Assembly (NCBI RefSeq): GCF_001182045.1
Contig: NZ_CVTY01000007.1
Location: 975,149 to 1,039,148, forward strand
DNA: 64,000 nucleotides
Source: Dakarella massiliensis
GTDB taxonomy: Bacteria > Pseudomonadota > Gammaproteobacteria > Burkholderiales > Burkholderiaceae_F
Direction: 5' to 3'
The notes below the pieces were generated by a model. It was not told the DNA's origin, made no database searches, and saw only the letters and a list, made by a program, of their open reading frames with translations. Each line of letters begins with the position of its first letter. Position 1 is the first letter of the stretch. Positions 9,790 to 20,030 of the stretch are shown in pieces. The position numbers and the translations under genes are program-made.

Positions 9790-11043
9790 TCAGACGTAGC
9801 CGCCGTGCATCTGGACCCGGTTCTCGTGATCCACCCGCAGCAGCAGCGCAATTCCGCAGAGCGTCGCGACGATGGCAGATCCGCCGTAGCTCATGAGAGG
9901 AAGCGTAAGGCCCTTGGTCGGCATCAGGCCCGTGGCCACGGCCACGTTGATGCAGACCTGGACTCCGATCCAGATGCCGATACCCTGCGCAACCAGACCC
10001 GAAAAAATGTTGTCCATCTTAACCGCAATACGGCCGATTTCAAACGCACTCCGGATAAGTCTGTAGTAAAGGAATAGCACAATCACGACGCCCACAAAAC
10101 CGAGCTCTTCGCCAATCACGGCAAAAATGAAGTCCGTATGCGCTTCCGGCAGGTAGTTAAGTTTTTCAACCGACGCGCCGAGACCCGCGCCGAATATCTC
10201 TCCGCGGCCGAACGCGATGAGAGAGTGCGAGAGCTGATAGGCCTTGCCGAGCACATTCTCTTCATTCCACGGATCCAGGTACGCGGTCACGCGGCCGAGA
10301 CGCCACGGGGTAGCGATAATCATGCCGACGCCCATCGTGATGACCATAGACCCCACGACACCGAGAATCACGTACGAGATGCCGCCAAGGAACAGAATCC
10401 CCATGATGATCGCGAGCACCACAACAGTTGCGCCAAGGTCAGGCTGCAGCGCGAGCAGCGCCGTGACAATCCCCATCACGCAAAGCATCGGGATAAAACC
10501 CTTCCGGAAAGAGTGCATGTACTCCTGCCGTGTCACAGTGAACCACGATGTGAAGATGACAGCGGCAAGCTTGGTTACCTCTGACACCTGGAGATTGAAT
10601 ACCGGGAACCGGATCCAGCGCCTTGAACCATTCACACTGACACCGATCCCCGGCACCAGCACGAGAATGAGAAGAATCACCGAGATGATGCCGATCGGCT
10701 TCGCCATCTTTTCCCAGACCCGCATCGGAACGTGGTACACGAAGAAGGCCGCTATAGCGCCGACCACCAGAGCCGCGATGTGACGGATCAGGAAGTAGGT
10801 GGATGTCGTGCCGTACTTCGGTGAGTCGGCAAGCGACACCGAGGCCGAGTAGACCATAACCGTGCCGATACCGATCAGGATGCACACTGTCGCGATCACC
10901 ACCCAGTCAAAATCGAATGATGAGCCGCGGTAGTTTGAGCTCTGATGAGGAGCCTTCACTTCCTTCGGATAGATGACCTCAAACTCGAGCGGGTCCGAGT
11001 CACTCTTCTTCCGATTGAATCGCTGCCGGAGTTTATCTAGCAC
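9790..11043 (-). CDS. ftsW: SEDS-family peptidoglycan glycosyltransferase FtsW
   Basis: FtsW is the polytopic SEDS polymerase that works with FtsI to build septal peptidoglycan. The 417-residue product has about 50 cytoplasmic N-terminal residues rich in charge, then about ten membrane segments. SEDS motifs are visible: NGSRRWIRFP, FQVSEVTKLA-type text (NLQVSEVTKLAAVIF), LALQPDLGATVV, and PEAHTDFIFAVIGEELG with the catalytic-loop Asp. The end has GLTLPLMSYGGSAIVATL. Its start lies inside the murD 3' end (7-bp overlap). Confidence 0.97.
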   Translation of the reverse strand: MLDKLRQRFNRKKSDSDPLEFEVIYPKEVKAPHQSSNYRGSSFDFDWVVIATVCILIGIGTVMVYSASVSLADSPKYGTTSTYFLIRHIAALVVGAIAAFFVYHVPMRVWEKMAKPIGIISVILLILVLVPGIGVSVNGSRRWIRFPVFNLQVSEVTKLAAVIFTSWFTVTRQEYMHSFRKGFIPMLCVMGIVTALLALQPDLGATVVVLAIIMGILFLGGISYVILGVVGSMVITMGVGMIIATPWRLGRVTAYLDPWNEENVLGKAYQLSHSLIAFGRGEIFGAGLGASVEKLNYLPEAHTDFIFAVIGEELGFVGVVIVLFLYYRLIRSAFEIGRIAVKMDNIFSGLVAQGIGIWIGVQVCINVAVATGLMPTKGLTLPLMSYGGSAIVATLCGIALLLRVDHENRVQMHGGYV

Positions 11044-12473
11044 TTGGAGGAGGCCTCCTCGGCGATCTTCGCGGCTTCGCTGCGGAACACTTCAGCGCGC
11101 ACAGCGTAGTTCGGGAACATGTCCCAGCTCGCGCAGGCGGGTGAAAGCATCACGGCGTCACCAGGCGTCGCCATCGCGAAAGCCTTCCGGGTCGCCTCTT
11201 CCACGGTCGCCGCGGTTTCTAGCGGAACGCCGGACGGACGGATTGCGTCGGCGATCTTTCCGCCATCGCGGCCATAGGTCACCGCGCCGCGGGCATAGGT
11301 CCGGATCGCGGGTTCCAGCGGGCTGAAATCCTGCCCCTTTCCGTCGCCGCCCAGCAGCACGACAATCTTTTGCCCGGCTTCGCCGAGCCCCTTAAGGCCG
11401 GCCGCGGTCGCGCCGGCATCCGTGCCCTTCGAGTCATCGATAAAGTCGACACCCGACGCGGTGAGAACAAACTGCGTGCGGTGCGGCTCGCCCTCGTAAT
11501 GCGCGGGCACCTGAAGGGCCTTCCCTTCAGAGGCACCGGCCGCGCGGGCAAGCGCGAGGCTTGTAAGCGCGTTCATGGCGTTATGGACACCGCGGATCTT
11601 AAGGGCGCCCGCGGGCATCAGGTACTGCAGCCGCACACCGTCGTCAGACGCTTCCGCCGCGGCAAGCCACTTAACGCCGTCACGCTCCGCGATACCCCAT
11701 TCACCCGGCGCCTTCGGGGCGTCACTTCCAAAGGTTTCCGTTTTTTCACCCGGAAGGGCGCTTCCGGCCGAAAGCGGATCCTCGCGGTTCAGCACCGCAA
11801 GTGTCTCAGGCTTCAGGATCCGGCGCTTCGCGTTCAGATAGGCGTCGAAATTCCCGTGCCAGTCAATATGATCCTCGGTGACATTTGTGATCGCCGCGGC
11901 GTCACAGAAAAGGCTCTCCGTCGTCTGAAGCTGGAAGCTTGAGAGCTCAAGCACCCAGGCGTCGGGAAGGGTCCCTGCCTTATCGTGCTCGGTGAGCTCC
12001 GTCACCGCGTTCGGGCCGATGTTTCCGGCGGCCACCGCGCTCACGCCGCCCGCGTTCAGCATCTTCGCGGTGAGTGACGTCGTGGTCGTCTTTCCATTCG
12101 TGCCGGTAATGCCGATCACCTTCGGGTGATAGCCCTTCTCCTCACGGAGGCGGGCAAGCTCCCGCGCGAAGAGCTCAATCTCTCCCACCACTTCGATTCC
12201 GAGCTTCTTCGCTTCGGAGACGACCGGGGCAGCGTCAGAGAATTCAGGGGAAAGCCCCGGAGAAATCACGACAAGCGACGTGCCTTCGACCGCTGCGGGG
12301 TCGAGCGTGCCGCCCGTGAACGAAATCTCAGGATGCTCCTTCAGACGGGCAAGGAGCGAAGGCTCCCTGCGGGTATCCATCACACGGACGCTCCACCCAC
12401 GCTCCGCCAGATAAAGGGCGGAAGCGTATCCCGACGTTCCCAGACCGAGAACCAGTGCCTTTTTGCTTTCCAT
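11037..12473 (-). CDS. murD: UDP-N-acetylmuramoylalanine--D-glutamate ligase
   Basis: MurD adds D-glutamate to UDP-MurNAc-L-Ala. I start it at the ATG at 12473 (MESKKALVLGLGTSGYASAL) because of the good Shine-Dalgarno GGTGGAGAAAG and the fit to the family N-terminus. This gives 478 residues. Motifs: [20 protein letters not shown] (ATP loop near 125), AGNIGPNA, LELSSFQLQTTESL, NVTEDHIDWHGNFDAY, and the C-terminal LSPACASWDMFPNYAVR, which binds substrate. It lies 32 bp downstream of mraY and overlaps ftsW by 7 bp. Confidence 0.98.
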   Translation of the reverse strand: MESKKALVLGLGTSGYASALYLAERGWSVRVMDTRREPSLLARLKEHPEISFTGGTLDPAAVEGTSLVVISPGLSPEFSDAAPVVSEAKKLGIEVVGEIELFARELARLREEKGYHPKVIGITGTNGKTTTTSLTAKMLNAGGVSAVAAGNIGPNAVTELTEHDKAGTLPDAWVLELSSFQLQTTESLFCDAAAITNVTEDHIDWHGNFDAYLNAKRRILKPETLAVLNREDPLSAGSALPGEKTETFGSDAPKAPGEWGIAERDGVKWLAAAEASDDGVRLQYLMPAGALKIRGVHNAMNALTSLALARAAGASEGKALQVPAHYEGEPHRTQFVLTASGVDFIDDSKGTDAGATAAGLKGLGEAGQKIVVLLGGDGKGQDFSPLEPAIRTYARGAVTYGRDGGKIADAIRPSGVPLETAATVEEATRKAFAMATPGDAVMLSPACASWDMFPNYAVRAEVFRSEAAKIAEEASSKC

Positions 12474-12505
12474 TTTCTTTCTCCACCGCCGCAGCCCGGC
12501 GGGCA

Positions 12506-13660
12506 TCAGCGGATTTTAAGCGTGGCGAGTCCGATAAGAACCAGAATCATCGTGATGATCCAGAAACGGGTCACCACCTGCGTTTCGCTCCAGCCCTTCA
12601 GTTCGAAGTGGTGATGGATCGGTGCCATGAGGAAGATCCGCTTGCCGTGGGTACGCTTGTAATACGTGGTCTGGATCATGACGGAGAGTGTCTCCACCAC
12701 GAAGACACCGCCCATGATGGCGAGCACAAGTTCCTGACGCACGATCACAGCGATGACGCCAAGCGCGCCGCCGAGCGCGAGCGCGCCGACGTCACCCATG
12801 AAGACTTCAGCCGGGTGGCAGTTAAACCACAGGAAGGCAAGACCCGCCCCTGCCATCGCGCCGCAGAAGACCACAAGCTCCCCCGCTCCCGGAATGTAGT
12901 GGAAGAGGAGGTAGGACGCGAAGTCCGCGCGCCCCACGCAGTAGGCGAAGATGCCAAGCGCCGAGCCCACCATGACGCAGGGGAGCACCGCGAGGCCATC
13001 CAGTCCGTCAGTGAGATTCACGGCGTTACTCGTTCCCACGAGAACGAAGTACGTGAGGATGATGAAGCCGAGCATGCCGAACGGGAACGAAATCTGGCGG
13101 AAGAACGGGATCGTGAAGTCGAGTTTCCCGCTCACCGGAAGCGTGAATCCGGACCGGACCCACTCCCACATCAGGGAGAAGGTCGAAGTATCCGCCGGCG
13201 CCTGAATGGCAAACGACAGATACACCGCCACGATGATGCCGATCAGGGACTGCCAGCCGAACTTCTCGCGGGCACTCATGCCGTGCGGGTCGTGATTCAC
13301 GACCTTGCGGTAATCGTCCGCCCAGCCGATCCATCCGTAACCGAGCGTCACGAGGAGCACCACCCAGATATAGCGGTTTGAGAGGTCTACCCAGAGGAGC
13401 GTGGAAATCGCGATCGAGGCAAGAATCAGGATGCCGCCCATCGTCGGAGTCCCGTCCTTTTTCAGGTGGGACTTCGGGCCGTCCGTACGGACTGCCTGTC
13501 CGAAATGCAGCTTCTTCAGCTCCCGGATCGTGAAGGGTCCGAAAGCGAGCCCAATCACGAGAGCGGTAAGCGCCGCGAGCACGGCGCGCAGCGACAGGTA
13601 GTCAAAAACGGCAAACGCCCGGACGTACCCGGACAGCCAGTGAAACAGAGACAAAAGCAT
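12506..13660 (-). CDS. mraY: Phospho-N-acetylmuramoyl-pentapeptide transferase MraY
   Basis: MraY transfers phospho-MurNAc-pentapeptide to undecaprenyl phosphate, making lipid I. The 384-residue product has about ten transmembrane helices. The hallmark motifs are all present: [26 protein letters not shown] (the DDxxK site), [35 protein letters not shown], and the histidine cluster [19 protein letters not shown]. It is separated by 4 bp from murF. Confidence 0.98.
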   Translation of the reverse strand: MLLSLFHWLSGYVRAFAVFDYLSLRAVLAALTALVIGLAFGPFTIRELKKLHFGQAVRTDGPKSHLKKDGTPTMGGILILASIAISTLLWVDLSNRYIWVVLLVTLGYGWIGWADDYRKVVNHDPHGMSAREKFGWQSLIGIIVAVYLSFAIQAPADTSTFSLMWEWVRSGFTLPVSGKLDFTIPFFRQISFPFGMLGFIILTYFVLVGTSNAVNLTDGLDGLAVLPCVMVGSALGIFAYCVGRADFASYLLFHYIPGAGELVVFCGAMAGAGLAFLWFNCHPAEVFMGDVGALALGGALGVIAVIVRQELVLAIMGGVFVVETLSVMIQTTYYKRTHGKRIFLMAPIHHHFELKGWSETQVVTRFWIITMILVLIGLATLKIR

Positions 13661-13664
13661 TTTT

Positions 13665-15062
13665 TTATTCCGAAACTGCAGCGTCTGAAAGGGCCTCGAG
13701 GACAGCCTTCACTACACGGTCAAAGTGCATGAAGTTAGAGGCCTTCACGAGTACCGTGCCCGCCTCCATCCCGCGTACCGTCTCCGCCGCCTCGCGGCAG
13801 AGGGTATCAAGGTCCGCATAATGCCGGGCGCCGCTGCCAAACGCGCTGCACGCGTTCTGCATCAGGTCTCCGCAGGCGAGGAGCGTACCCACGCCCTTCT
13901 CCTTCGCGTAGAGGCCGATTTCCTGATGGAATTCAGCTCCCCGGGTTCCCACTTCTCCCATGTCACCCGCAATCAGAACGAGCGGGCCGCGGCTTGAGGT
14001 GAGAACGTCGATCCCGGCTCTCATCGAGTCGGGGTTCGCATTATAAGTGTCGTCAATGAGGAGCAGTTCCGGACGAAGCTGGTGACGGACACCGCGCCGC
14101 GCGACAGGCTTGAACGCCTGCAGTCCCTGGATCACAGCATCAAACTTCACGCCGGCTGAGAAGGCTGCGGCGGCGGCCGCCGCGGCGTTATGCCCGTTAT
14201 GCGCGCCGCCGATATCGAGGCGGGTCATGGCGCTGCCTTCCGCGGCGTGAATCCGGACTTCAGTCGTGCCGCCAAGCGTCATCACCTCAGCCGTGAGATC
14301 CGCGCTCACGCCAGGCTGCGTCGCGTAGGTACGGCGGCGGCAGTGCCCGGAAGCTTTTTCCCAGATCGGTGCGCAGGCATCATCCGCCGGATAGACAGCA
14401 ACGCCGTCCGCGGGAAGCGCCTTGATCGAATCGGCGTTCTCTTCCGCCGTCGCTTCAACACTCGGCAGGAACTCCTGATGCTCGCGCTGCGCGTTCGTGA
14501 TCACGGCGACCGTTGGGCGGATCATCGCGGCGAGTTCCGCCATCTCACCCCGGTGGCTCATGCCGGATTCCACCACAGCGGCCTTCATGCCGTCTCTCAG
14601 ACGCCAGAGCGTAATCGGAACGCCGACGCTGTTATTGAAGTTGCCTTCCGTGGAGAGATAACCGTCGCGGCCATAGGCTTCGCGGAGAATCGACGCGATC
14701 ATCTGCGTCGTCGTGGTCTTGCCGTTGCTGCCGGAAACCGAGATCACAGGAATTGAAAAGCGCTGGCGCCAGGCCGCGGCCGATTCACAGAACGCCTGAT
14801 TCACATCCGGCACCACGATCTGAACCGCCTTGATCCCTTCGATCAGGCGGGAAACCATCACCGCGGAGGCGCCGTGCGCCGCGGCGTCAGCCGCGAAATC
14901 CGTGCCGTCAAAACGTTCGCCGCGAAGACCGACAAAGAGATCACCCGGTTCCGTCTTTCTTGCGTCCGTGCAGACACGGGCAATTCCCGTATCAGCATCA
15001 CCGTGGAGCACCGCCCCATTAACCGCCTGGGCAACCCAGCCCGCTGTCGTGATGAACGTCAT
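13665..15062 (-). CDS. murF: UDP-MurNAc-tripeptide--D-alanyl-D-alanine ligase
   Basis: MurF adds the D-Ala-D-Ala dipeptide made by DdlB to complete the cytoplasmic pentapeptide precursor. The 465-residue product shows the N-terminal substrate domain ([19 protein letters not shown]), the ATP loop [16 protein letters not shown] near 110, [17 protein letters not shown] and [20 protein letters not shown]. The ATG overlaps the murE stop by 4 bp (ATGA), so the two are probably translationally coupled. Confidence 0.97.
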   Translation of the reverse strand: MTFITTAGWVAQAVNGAVLHGDADTGIARVCTDARKTEPGDLFVGLRGERFDGTDFAADAAAHGASAVMVSRLIEGIKAVQIVVPDVNQAFCESAAAWRQRFSIPVISVSGSNGKTTTTQMIASILREAYGRDGYLSTEGNFNNSVGVPITLWRLRDGMKAAVVESGMSHRGEMAELAAMIRPTVAVITNAQREHQEFLPSVEATAEENADSIKALPADGVAVYPADDACAPIWEKASGHCRRRTYATQPGVSADLTAEVMTLGGTTEVRIHAAEGSAMTRLDIGGAHNGHNAAAAAAAAFSAGVKFDAVIQGLQAFKPVARRGVRHQLRPELLLIDDTYNANPDSMRAGIDVLTSSRGPLVLIAGDMGEVGTRGAEFHQEIGLYAKEKGVGTLLACGDLMQNACSAFGSGARHYADLDTLCREAAETVRGMEAGTVLVKASNFMHFDRVVKAVLEALSDAAVSE

Positions 15063-16567
15063 TCCGACTTCTCCTCTTTTTCCTTTGCCATGCGGCTCTG
15101 AAGCGCCGCCTCAACTTCCTCCGCATCCGAGAAGTGATGCTTCACGCCGCAAACTTCCTGATAATCCTCGTGGCCTTTGCCGGCAACCAGAATGACGTCA
15201 GCAGCACCCGCGCGGCTGAACACTTCCTGGATAGCCTCTCGCCGGTCAACCACGATTTCAGGCGAATGAGCGCCTGCGGCCACCGCTTCCGCGATGGTCT
15301 TCGGGTCTTCAAAACGGGGGTTATCGCTCGTCACAACGAGCTTGTCGGAGAGTTTTTCCGCGATCGCGCCCATGATCGGACGCTTGCCCGGATCGCGGTT
15401 GCCGCCGGCACCCACGATCGCCCAGAGCTTGCCGCCGCGGGCTTCCGCCACAGGGCGCAGCGTGGTGAGCGCCTTTTCAATCGCGTCCGGCGTATGGCAA
15501 TAGTCAACAACGCCCATCGGCTCACCCGGGTGCGTGATCTTCTGAAGACGGCCGGGAGGAGGCGCGAGGCGCTCCGCCACACGGATCACGTCGTCCAGAC
15601 CGCGGCCTGAGGCGAGCATCATGCCGATCGCGCCGATCATGTTGTCCACATTGAAGAGACCGAGAACGCCCGCTTCCACGTGACGCTCTTCGCCAGCCCA
15701 GCAGAGCGTGAAGGCAATTCCCTTCGCGCCGATCTGAACATCGCGCGCCTCGAGCAGCTCACAGCCTTCAGGCGCCTTCGTGCCGACCGCGGTCGCCGCA
15801 ATCACCCGTACACCCGCGTCGAGCGACACGCGGCAGAGTCTGAGTCCCGCCGGATCATCAATATTGATCACCGAGCACTTGAGGCCTTCCCAGCGGAAGA
15901 GAAGCGATTTCGCCTCTTCGTAGGCTTCCATCGTGCCGTGGTAGTCGAGGTGATCACGCGTGAGATTCGTGAAGAGGGCATAGCTGATCGCCGTGCCGTC
16001 AAGACGCCCCTGCACCAGACCGATCGAGCTCGCCTCGATTGAGAATGCCTTCGCGCCGTCGCGATGAAGCTCCGCGAGCAGCGTCTGAAGCGTCACAGGG
16101 TCCGGCGTCGTGAGCGGCACGCTGCTGTAGGAGCGGCCGTTCATCGTGCAGCCAATAGTACCCAGGACGCCGCAGGGCGTGCCGAGTTCCGTGAGAATCG
16201 ACGCCATCCACTGGCTCGTGGTTGTTTTGCCGTTCGTGCCGGTGACGGCAAAGCCTTCCATCGCGCCGGACGGATTGCCGTAGTAGAGCGAGGCAAAGCG
16301 TCCGAGCGACTTCGATAGCCCTTCGACTTCAAGCGCCGGGATGCCTTCCGGAATCTCGGCGCTGCCAGGAGCGGCATCGATCAGCACAGCTCCCGCTCCC
16401 TTCTCCGCGGCTGCCTTGATGAAGTTCCGGCCGTCGACTTTCAGTCCAGGCACGGCAATGAAGACATCCCCTTTCTCAACGCGGCGGGAATCCAGCCGCA
16501 GCTCGGCCCCCTCAGGCACGGTTTCCCGCACCCAGGCGAGGGCTGAAGCCAAATTGGCTACTGACAT
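15059..16567 (-). CDS. murE: UDP-MurNAc-L-Ala-D-Glu--meso-diaminopimelate ligase
   Basis: MurE adds the third residue of the stem peptide. The 502-residue product carries RLDSRRVEKGDVFIAVPG, the ATP loop TGTNGKTTTSQWMASIL near 115, TTPDPVTLQ and a C-terminal DNPRFEDP near residue 414. In this family the DNPR motif specifies meso-diaminopimelate rather than lysine, so the organism should have the usual Gram-negative mDAP peptidoglycan. It is 14 bp downstream of ftsI and overlaps murF by 4 bp. Confidence 0.97.
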   Translation of the reverse strand: MSVANLASALAWVRETVPEGAELRLDSRRVEKGDVFIAVPGLKVDGRNFIKAAAEKGAGAVLIDAAPGSAEIPEGIPALEVEGLSKSLGRFASLYYGNPSGAMEGFAVTGTNGKTTTSQWMASILTELGTPCGVLGTIGCTMNGRSYSSVPLTTPDPVTLQTLLAELHRDGAKAFSIEASSIGLVQGRLDGTAISYALFTNLTRDHLDYHGTMEAYEEAKSLLFRWEGLKCSVINIDDPAGLRLCRVSLDAGVRVIAATAVGTKAPEGCELLEARDVQIGAKGIAFTLCWAGEERHVEAGVLGLFNVDNMIGAIGMMLASGRGLDDVIRVAERLAPPPGRLQKITHPGEPMGVVDYCHTPDAIEKALTTLRPVAEARGGKLWAIVGAGGNRDPGKRPIMGAIAEKLSDKLVVTSDNPRFEDPKTIAEAVAAGAHSPEIVVDRREAIQEVFSRAGAADVILVAGKGHEDYQEVCGVKHHFSDAEEVEAALQSRMAKEKEEKSE

Positions 16568-16581
16568 GTTTTTAAATACCT

Positions 16582-18453
16582 TTATTGCTGTTTATGTCCG
16601 CCGGCAAGAACGACACCAGGCTTGGTGCCGCCCGTTTTCGCGAAGACAAGTCCCTGAAGCGTATCAGGTCTGTCAGGCGCCACGTGCATGATCCGGAGGA
16701 CGCTTTCGGTGATCTGAGAGAAAACTGGTGCCGCGACGACGCCGCCCACATGCCCCGCTTCCCTCGGGTCGTCAACGACGACCGCGACAATCACGCGGGG
16801 ATTGGTGGCGGGGGCGATGCCGATAAAGTCCGCCACATAGCGGTGGACATAGCGGCCGTTTTCGAGTTTATAGGCCGTTCCGGTCTTGCCGGCAACGGAG
16901 TAGCCCGGAACCTGGGCGCGCACAGCCGTGCCGCCCACTTCAACCGTGCCCATCATCATGCCGCGCATTTCGTGTGCGGTCTTCGGCTTATAAACCTGAA
17001 CCCCCTGTGCGGCATGATCCGTCTTGAAGAGCGTGAGCGGAATCACATCGCCGTTCCGGGCAAACGCGGTATAGGCGCGCACCAGCTGCACGAGCGACAC
17101 GGCAACACCGTGGCCATAGGAAATCGTTGCCTGCTCAATCGGCTGCCAGGTCTTGCCGTCGCGGAGAATGCCGGAGGCCGCTCCCGGGAATCCGATATGG
17201 GGAGCCGAGCCGAAACCAAGGTCGCGGTACATCTGATACATCACCTCGCGGTCCATCTTGAGCGAGATCTTCGTCGTGCCGATGTTCGAAGACTTCGCGA
17301 TGACCTGACGCACCGAGATGAGGCCGTAGTTATGCGTATCGCTGATCGTACGGTTGCCGATCGTGAGCTTTCCGGGGCTCGTATCAATCTTCGTGTCCGG
17401 CGTGACAACGCCGGTATCGATTCCCTTCGCCACGGCGAAAGGCTTCATGGCGGAACCCGGTTCGAACACGTCAGTCAGCGCGCGGTTGCGGCGTCTGTCA
17501 AAGGAAAGATCAGTCCGCTCGTTCGGGTCATAGGACGGCACATTCGCGAGCGCGAGAATTTCGCCTGTCTGAATATCGACCACGATCGCGGCGCCAGCCT
17601 TCGCTTTATGAAGCTCAACCGCTTTGGAAAGCGCATCCATCGTGATGAACTGAAGGCGCGAGTCGATGGAAAGCGTGATGTCCTTGCCGTCCGAGGGCTC
17701 CTTCAGCCAGGCGTCTTCTACGATCCGGCCCATACGGTCGCGGATCACGCGGCGCTTGCCCTGCTCGCCGGTGAGCATCTTGTTCTGCGCGAGCTCGATG
17801 CCTTCCTGCCCTTTTTCCTCGAGATTCGTATAGCCGACCACGTGCGCCGAGACCTGACCGTCCGGATACTGACGGCGGGTTTCGCTCGACACATGAACAC
17901 CCGGGATCTTGAGCGCCTTCACCTGATTGGCGACGCTCACCTCAACCTGACGGTGCAGATAGGCAAAGCTCTTATTCTGTTTTCTGGCAATCCGCTGCTG
18001 GATTTCGGAAACCGGCATGCCGAGAAGCTTCCCGAGCGCCGCAAGCTGCTGCGCGGTGGCTTTCTGAGTTTCCGCGGGCACCACCCAGACAGAACGGGCC
18101 GGCATCGTGGACGCGAGAACAATACCGTTCCGGTCCAGGATCCGGCCGCGGACCGCTGGCACAGTGAGCGTGCGGGCAAAGCGGATTTCACCCTGGTGCT
18201 GCAGGAATTTCGTTCCGATGCCGCACTGCAGATAGAAGGCACGGCCCACGAGAACGCAGAGGAAAGCGGTGATGCAGCCAAACGCTATATAAGAGCGCTT
18301 CGGCTCAATTTTCACCGCAAGAAGCGGATCTTCATCAGGTCCAAGCTTCAGCTCCTTCTTCTTTGCTTTCCCGTCCTCCTCCCAAAACGCTTTTGCACGG
18401 GCGAGCATCTGAAGCTTCATGCGTTCTATTCTTTTTTTCGCATCTTCATTCAT
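16582..18453 (-). CDS. ftsI: Septal transpeptidase FtsI (penicillin-binding protein 3)
   Basis: FtsI is the class B penicillin-binding protein that cross-links septal peptidoglycan together with FtsW. The 623-residue product has a long, charged cytoplasmic tail (about 55 residues, larger than in E. coli), a single signal-anchor helix (about 56-75), the PBP dimerisation/pedestal domain with PAVRGRILDRNGIVLAST, and the transpeptidase domain. Active-site motifs are in order: SAMK in EPGSAMKPFAVAKG (near 333), SSN in IAKSSNIGT (near 388) and KTGT in VAGKTGTAYKL (near 523). The start overlaps the ftsL stop by 4 bp. The tail beyond the catalytic domain is short, with no PASTA repeats. Confidence 0.97.
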   Translation of the reverse strand: MNEDAKKRIERMKLQMLARAKAFWEEDGKAKKKELKLGPDEDPLLAVKIEPKRSYIAFGCITAFLCVLVGRAFYLQCGIGTKFLQHQGEIRFARTLTVPAVRGRILDRNGIVLASTMPARSVWVVPAETQKATAQQLAALGKLLGMPVSEIQQRIARKQNKSFAYLHRQVEVSVANQVKALKIPGVHVSSETRRQYPDGQVSAHVVGYTNLEEKGQEGIELAQNKMLTGEQGKRRVIRDRMGRIVEDAWLKEPSDGKDITLSIDSRLQFITMDALSKAVELHKAKAGAAIVVDIQTGEILALANVPSYDPNERTDLSFDRRRNRALTDVFEPGSAMKPFAVAKGIDTGVVTPDTKIDTSPGKLTIGNRTISDTHNYGLISVRQVIAKSSNIGTTKISLKMDREVMYQMYRDLGFGSAPHIGFPGAASGILRDGKTWQPIEQATISYGHGVAVSLVQLVRAYTAFARNGDVIPLTLFKTDHAAQGVQVYKPKTAHEMRGMMMGTVEVGGTAVRAQVPGYSVAGKTGTAYKLENGRYVHRYVADFIGIAPATNPRVIVAVVVDDPREAGHVGGVVAAPVFSQITESVLRIMHVAPDRPDTLQGLVFAKTGGTKPGVVLAGGHKQQ

Positions 18454-18773
18454 TGCTCATTCCCCTTCGGCGCCGCAGCAGACGGCACCGGCTTATATTC
18501 GAGAACGACCGTGTTCCGGCTCGTCGCGGGTCCGAGTCCTGCCTTCATCGCCTGAGAGGCGATGTAACCCGGAAGCGCCGCGCGGGAGATCTCCATATAG
18601 AGCTCGCTTGCGTCATCGTTCAGCCGCCTCTCTTCGTTCTGCAGCTTCTCAATCTGGGCGACAAGCGACCGTGCACGGTACTGGCTTGTGACAAGCGAGC
18701 AGGCACTGATGAAAAGCACTGCGGCGCCTGCCAGCGTCACAACGGTAAGAACTGAAAGACGGCTTTCGCTCAT
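18450..18773 (-). CDS. ftsL: Cell division protein FtsL
   Basis: A 107-residue bitopic protein with one transmembrane helix (about 8-26, LTVVTLAGAAVLFISAC) and a periplasmic coiled coil (about 27-65, rich in Gln, Glu, Leu, Arg). This is the FtsL architecture, and the gene sits between rsmH and ftsI as FtsL does. FtsL forms a complex with FtsB and FtsQ that activates FtsWI. Its primary sequence is poorly conserved, so the call relies on size, topology and place. It overlaps both rsmH and ftsI by 4 bp. Confidence 0.9.
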   Translation of the reverse strand: MSESRLSVLTVVTLAGAAVLFISACSLVTSQYRARSLVAQIEKLQNEERRLNDDASELYMEISRAALPGYIASQAMKAGLGPATSRNTVVLEYKPVPSAAAPKGNEQ

Positions 18774-19777
18774 TTCCTCATCTCCTCAGGCAGCAGGCTG
18801 CTGCTCCAGGGAGCCGCCGTCCTAACGCCAACCCGGAGCGTTGCGGAACGCGCTCTCGGATTTTCAGCACATTCGGCCTCAGTCGGCCTGATGCGCTTCG
18901 CGGGCTGAAAAAGCGGAGCCGGAAGTTCGTCCGCCCGGAGCGGAATCCTCGGATCAATTTCGCGTCCGGGGTTCGATGCGTCCGAAAAGAACTGCTTCAC
19001 GATCCGGTCTTCAAGCGAATGGAAACTGATCACCGCGAGATGCCCCTCAGGCTCAAGCAGCCGCCCGGCCTCGGGGAGCGCCTTCTGCAGTTCGTCGAGC
19101 TCTCCATTAATAAAGATCCGGATCGCCTGGAAGGTTCTCGTTGCCGGATGCTGCTGCGAGTCGCCGCGGCTTCTCGGCACTGTCTTCGCGACGAGATCGG
19201 CAAGATGCCGCGTCGTCGTGATCGGATTCTCCTTCCGTTCCTCAGCGATTGCCTTAGCGATGCGGCGGGCAAATCGCTCCTCGCCGTACCGGTCGATCAC
19301 CCGGGTGATCTCGGACTCCGAGGCTCTTGCGAGCCACTGCGCCGCGTTTTCCCCCGTGCTCGTATCCATCCGCATATCAAGCGGACCGTCGAACCGGAAA
19401 GAGAACCCGCGCTGCGCGTCATCGATCTGCGGCGAAGAAACACCGATATCCATCAGCACGCCGCTCACGCTTCCGTCACCAAAACCGAGTTCGGCAAGCC
19501 GGTCACAGAGCTCAGAGAACGGCGCATGGATAATCCGAAACCGCGGATCGGTAATCGCGCGGGATGCCTCAATCGCTTCCGGATCCCGGTCAAAAGCAAT
19601 CAGCCTGCCTTCCGGAGCGAGCTGAGCCAGAATTCTCCGGGTGTGGCCTCCGCGGCCGAAAGTCGCGTCCACGTAAAGGCCGTCCCGCCTCCACACCAGT
19701 TCCTCAGGCGCCCTGTCGGCGAGAACCGGGAGGTGGACGAAACCGCCCTCTTGCCCCGAACTATTTGTCATGCCCAC
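18770..19777 (-). CDS. rsmH: 16S rRNA (cytosine-1402 N4) methyltransferase RsmH
   Basis: RsmH (formerly MraW) uses S-adenosylmethionine to methylate C1402 in the 16S rRNA decoding centre. The 335-residue product has HLPVLADRAPEELV, the SAM loop VDATFGRGGHTRRIL, IAFDRDPEAI, VLMDIGVSSPQIDDAQRGFSF and the C-terminal LAVISFHSLEDRIVKQFF. Start choice is between a GTG at 19777, with GGAA at 8-nt spacing, and an ATG at 19771 with no well-placed Shine-Dalgarno. I report the GTG; the difference is two residues. It is the first gene of the dcw cluster here, since no mraZ lies upstream. Confidence 0.96.
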   Translation of the reverse strand: MGMTNSSGQEGGFVHLPVLADRAPEELVWRRDGLYVDATFGRGGHTRRILAQLAPEGRLIAFDRDPEAIEASRAITDPRFRIIHAPFSELCDRLAELGFGDGSVSGVLMDIGVSSPQIDDAQRGFSFRFDGPLDMRMDTSTGENAAQWLARASESEITRVIDRYGEERFARRIAKAIAEERKENPITTTRHLADLVAKTVPRSRGDSQQHPATRTFQAIRIFINGELDELQKALPEAGRLLEPEGHLAVISFHSLEDRIVKQFFSDASNPGREIDPRIPLRADELPAPLFQPAKRIRPTEAECAENPRARSATLRVGVRTAAPWSSSLLPEEMRK

Positions 19778-19834
19778 GCGGTAAATTCCGAAAACATATC
19801 GATTAATGGGAAAGCTGCAGGCGCACTGCCCCGC

Positions 19835-19854
19835 AGCCCCGAATTTACGGGGCT
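19835..19854 (-). promoter_or_regulatory. Stem-loop in rsmH/dcw leader
   Basis: AGCCCCG (19835-19841) pairs with CGGGGCT (19848-19854) around a 6-nt loop in the roughly 100-nt untranslated leader of the dcw transcript. No uridine run follows, so it is not an intrinsic terminator. Its function is unknown. Confidence 0.35.
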
Positions 19855-19883
19855 ACAGCTACACTCCCTCAGCTTAATTTCAA

Positions 19884-19912
19884 AATGTAAGGCCCCCGGG
19901 AGATCCGGTCAA
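19884..19912 (-). promoter_or_regulatory. Candidate sigma-70 promoter of the dcw cluster
   Basis: On the minus strand TTGACC (19907-19912, -35) and TACATT (19884-19889, -10) are separated by exactly 17 bp. This gives a leader of about 100 nt before rsmH. Upstream, at 19943-19950 and 19953-19960, the plus strand carries two CGGGAAAA copies spaced exactly 10 bp apart, a phasing that resembles MraZ-type operators. The promoter hexamers fit the consensus well; the operator reading is speculative. Confidence 0.55.
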
Positions 19913-20030
19913 GCCAAAACCCGTTATTTCATTATTAGAAAGCGGGAAAATACGGGAAAATGAGGTGATCTGTCTGAATTTTTTTATTTCAGATCATTAC
20001 GGTAGGATACATTCAACTGTGTCCGGACAT

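Noticed and set aside
16585..18555. Very long open frame opposite ftsI (about 656 codons)
   Set aside because: Same reasoning: ftsI has all transpeptidase motifs, and the reverse frame is an arginine/histidine-rich shadow.
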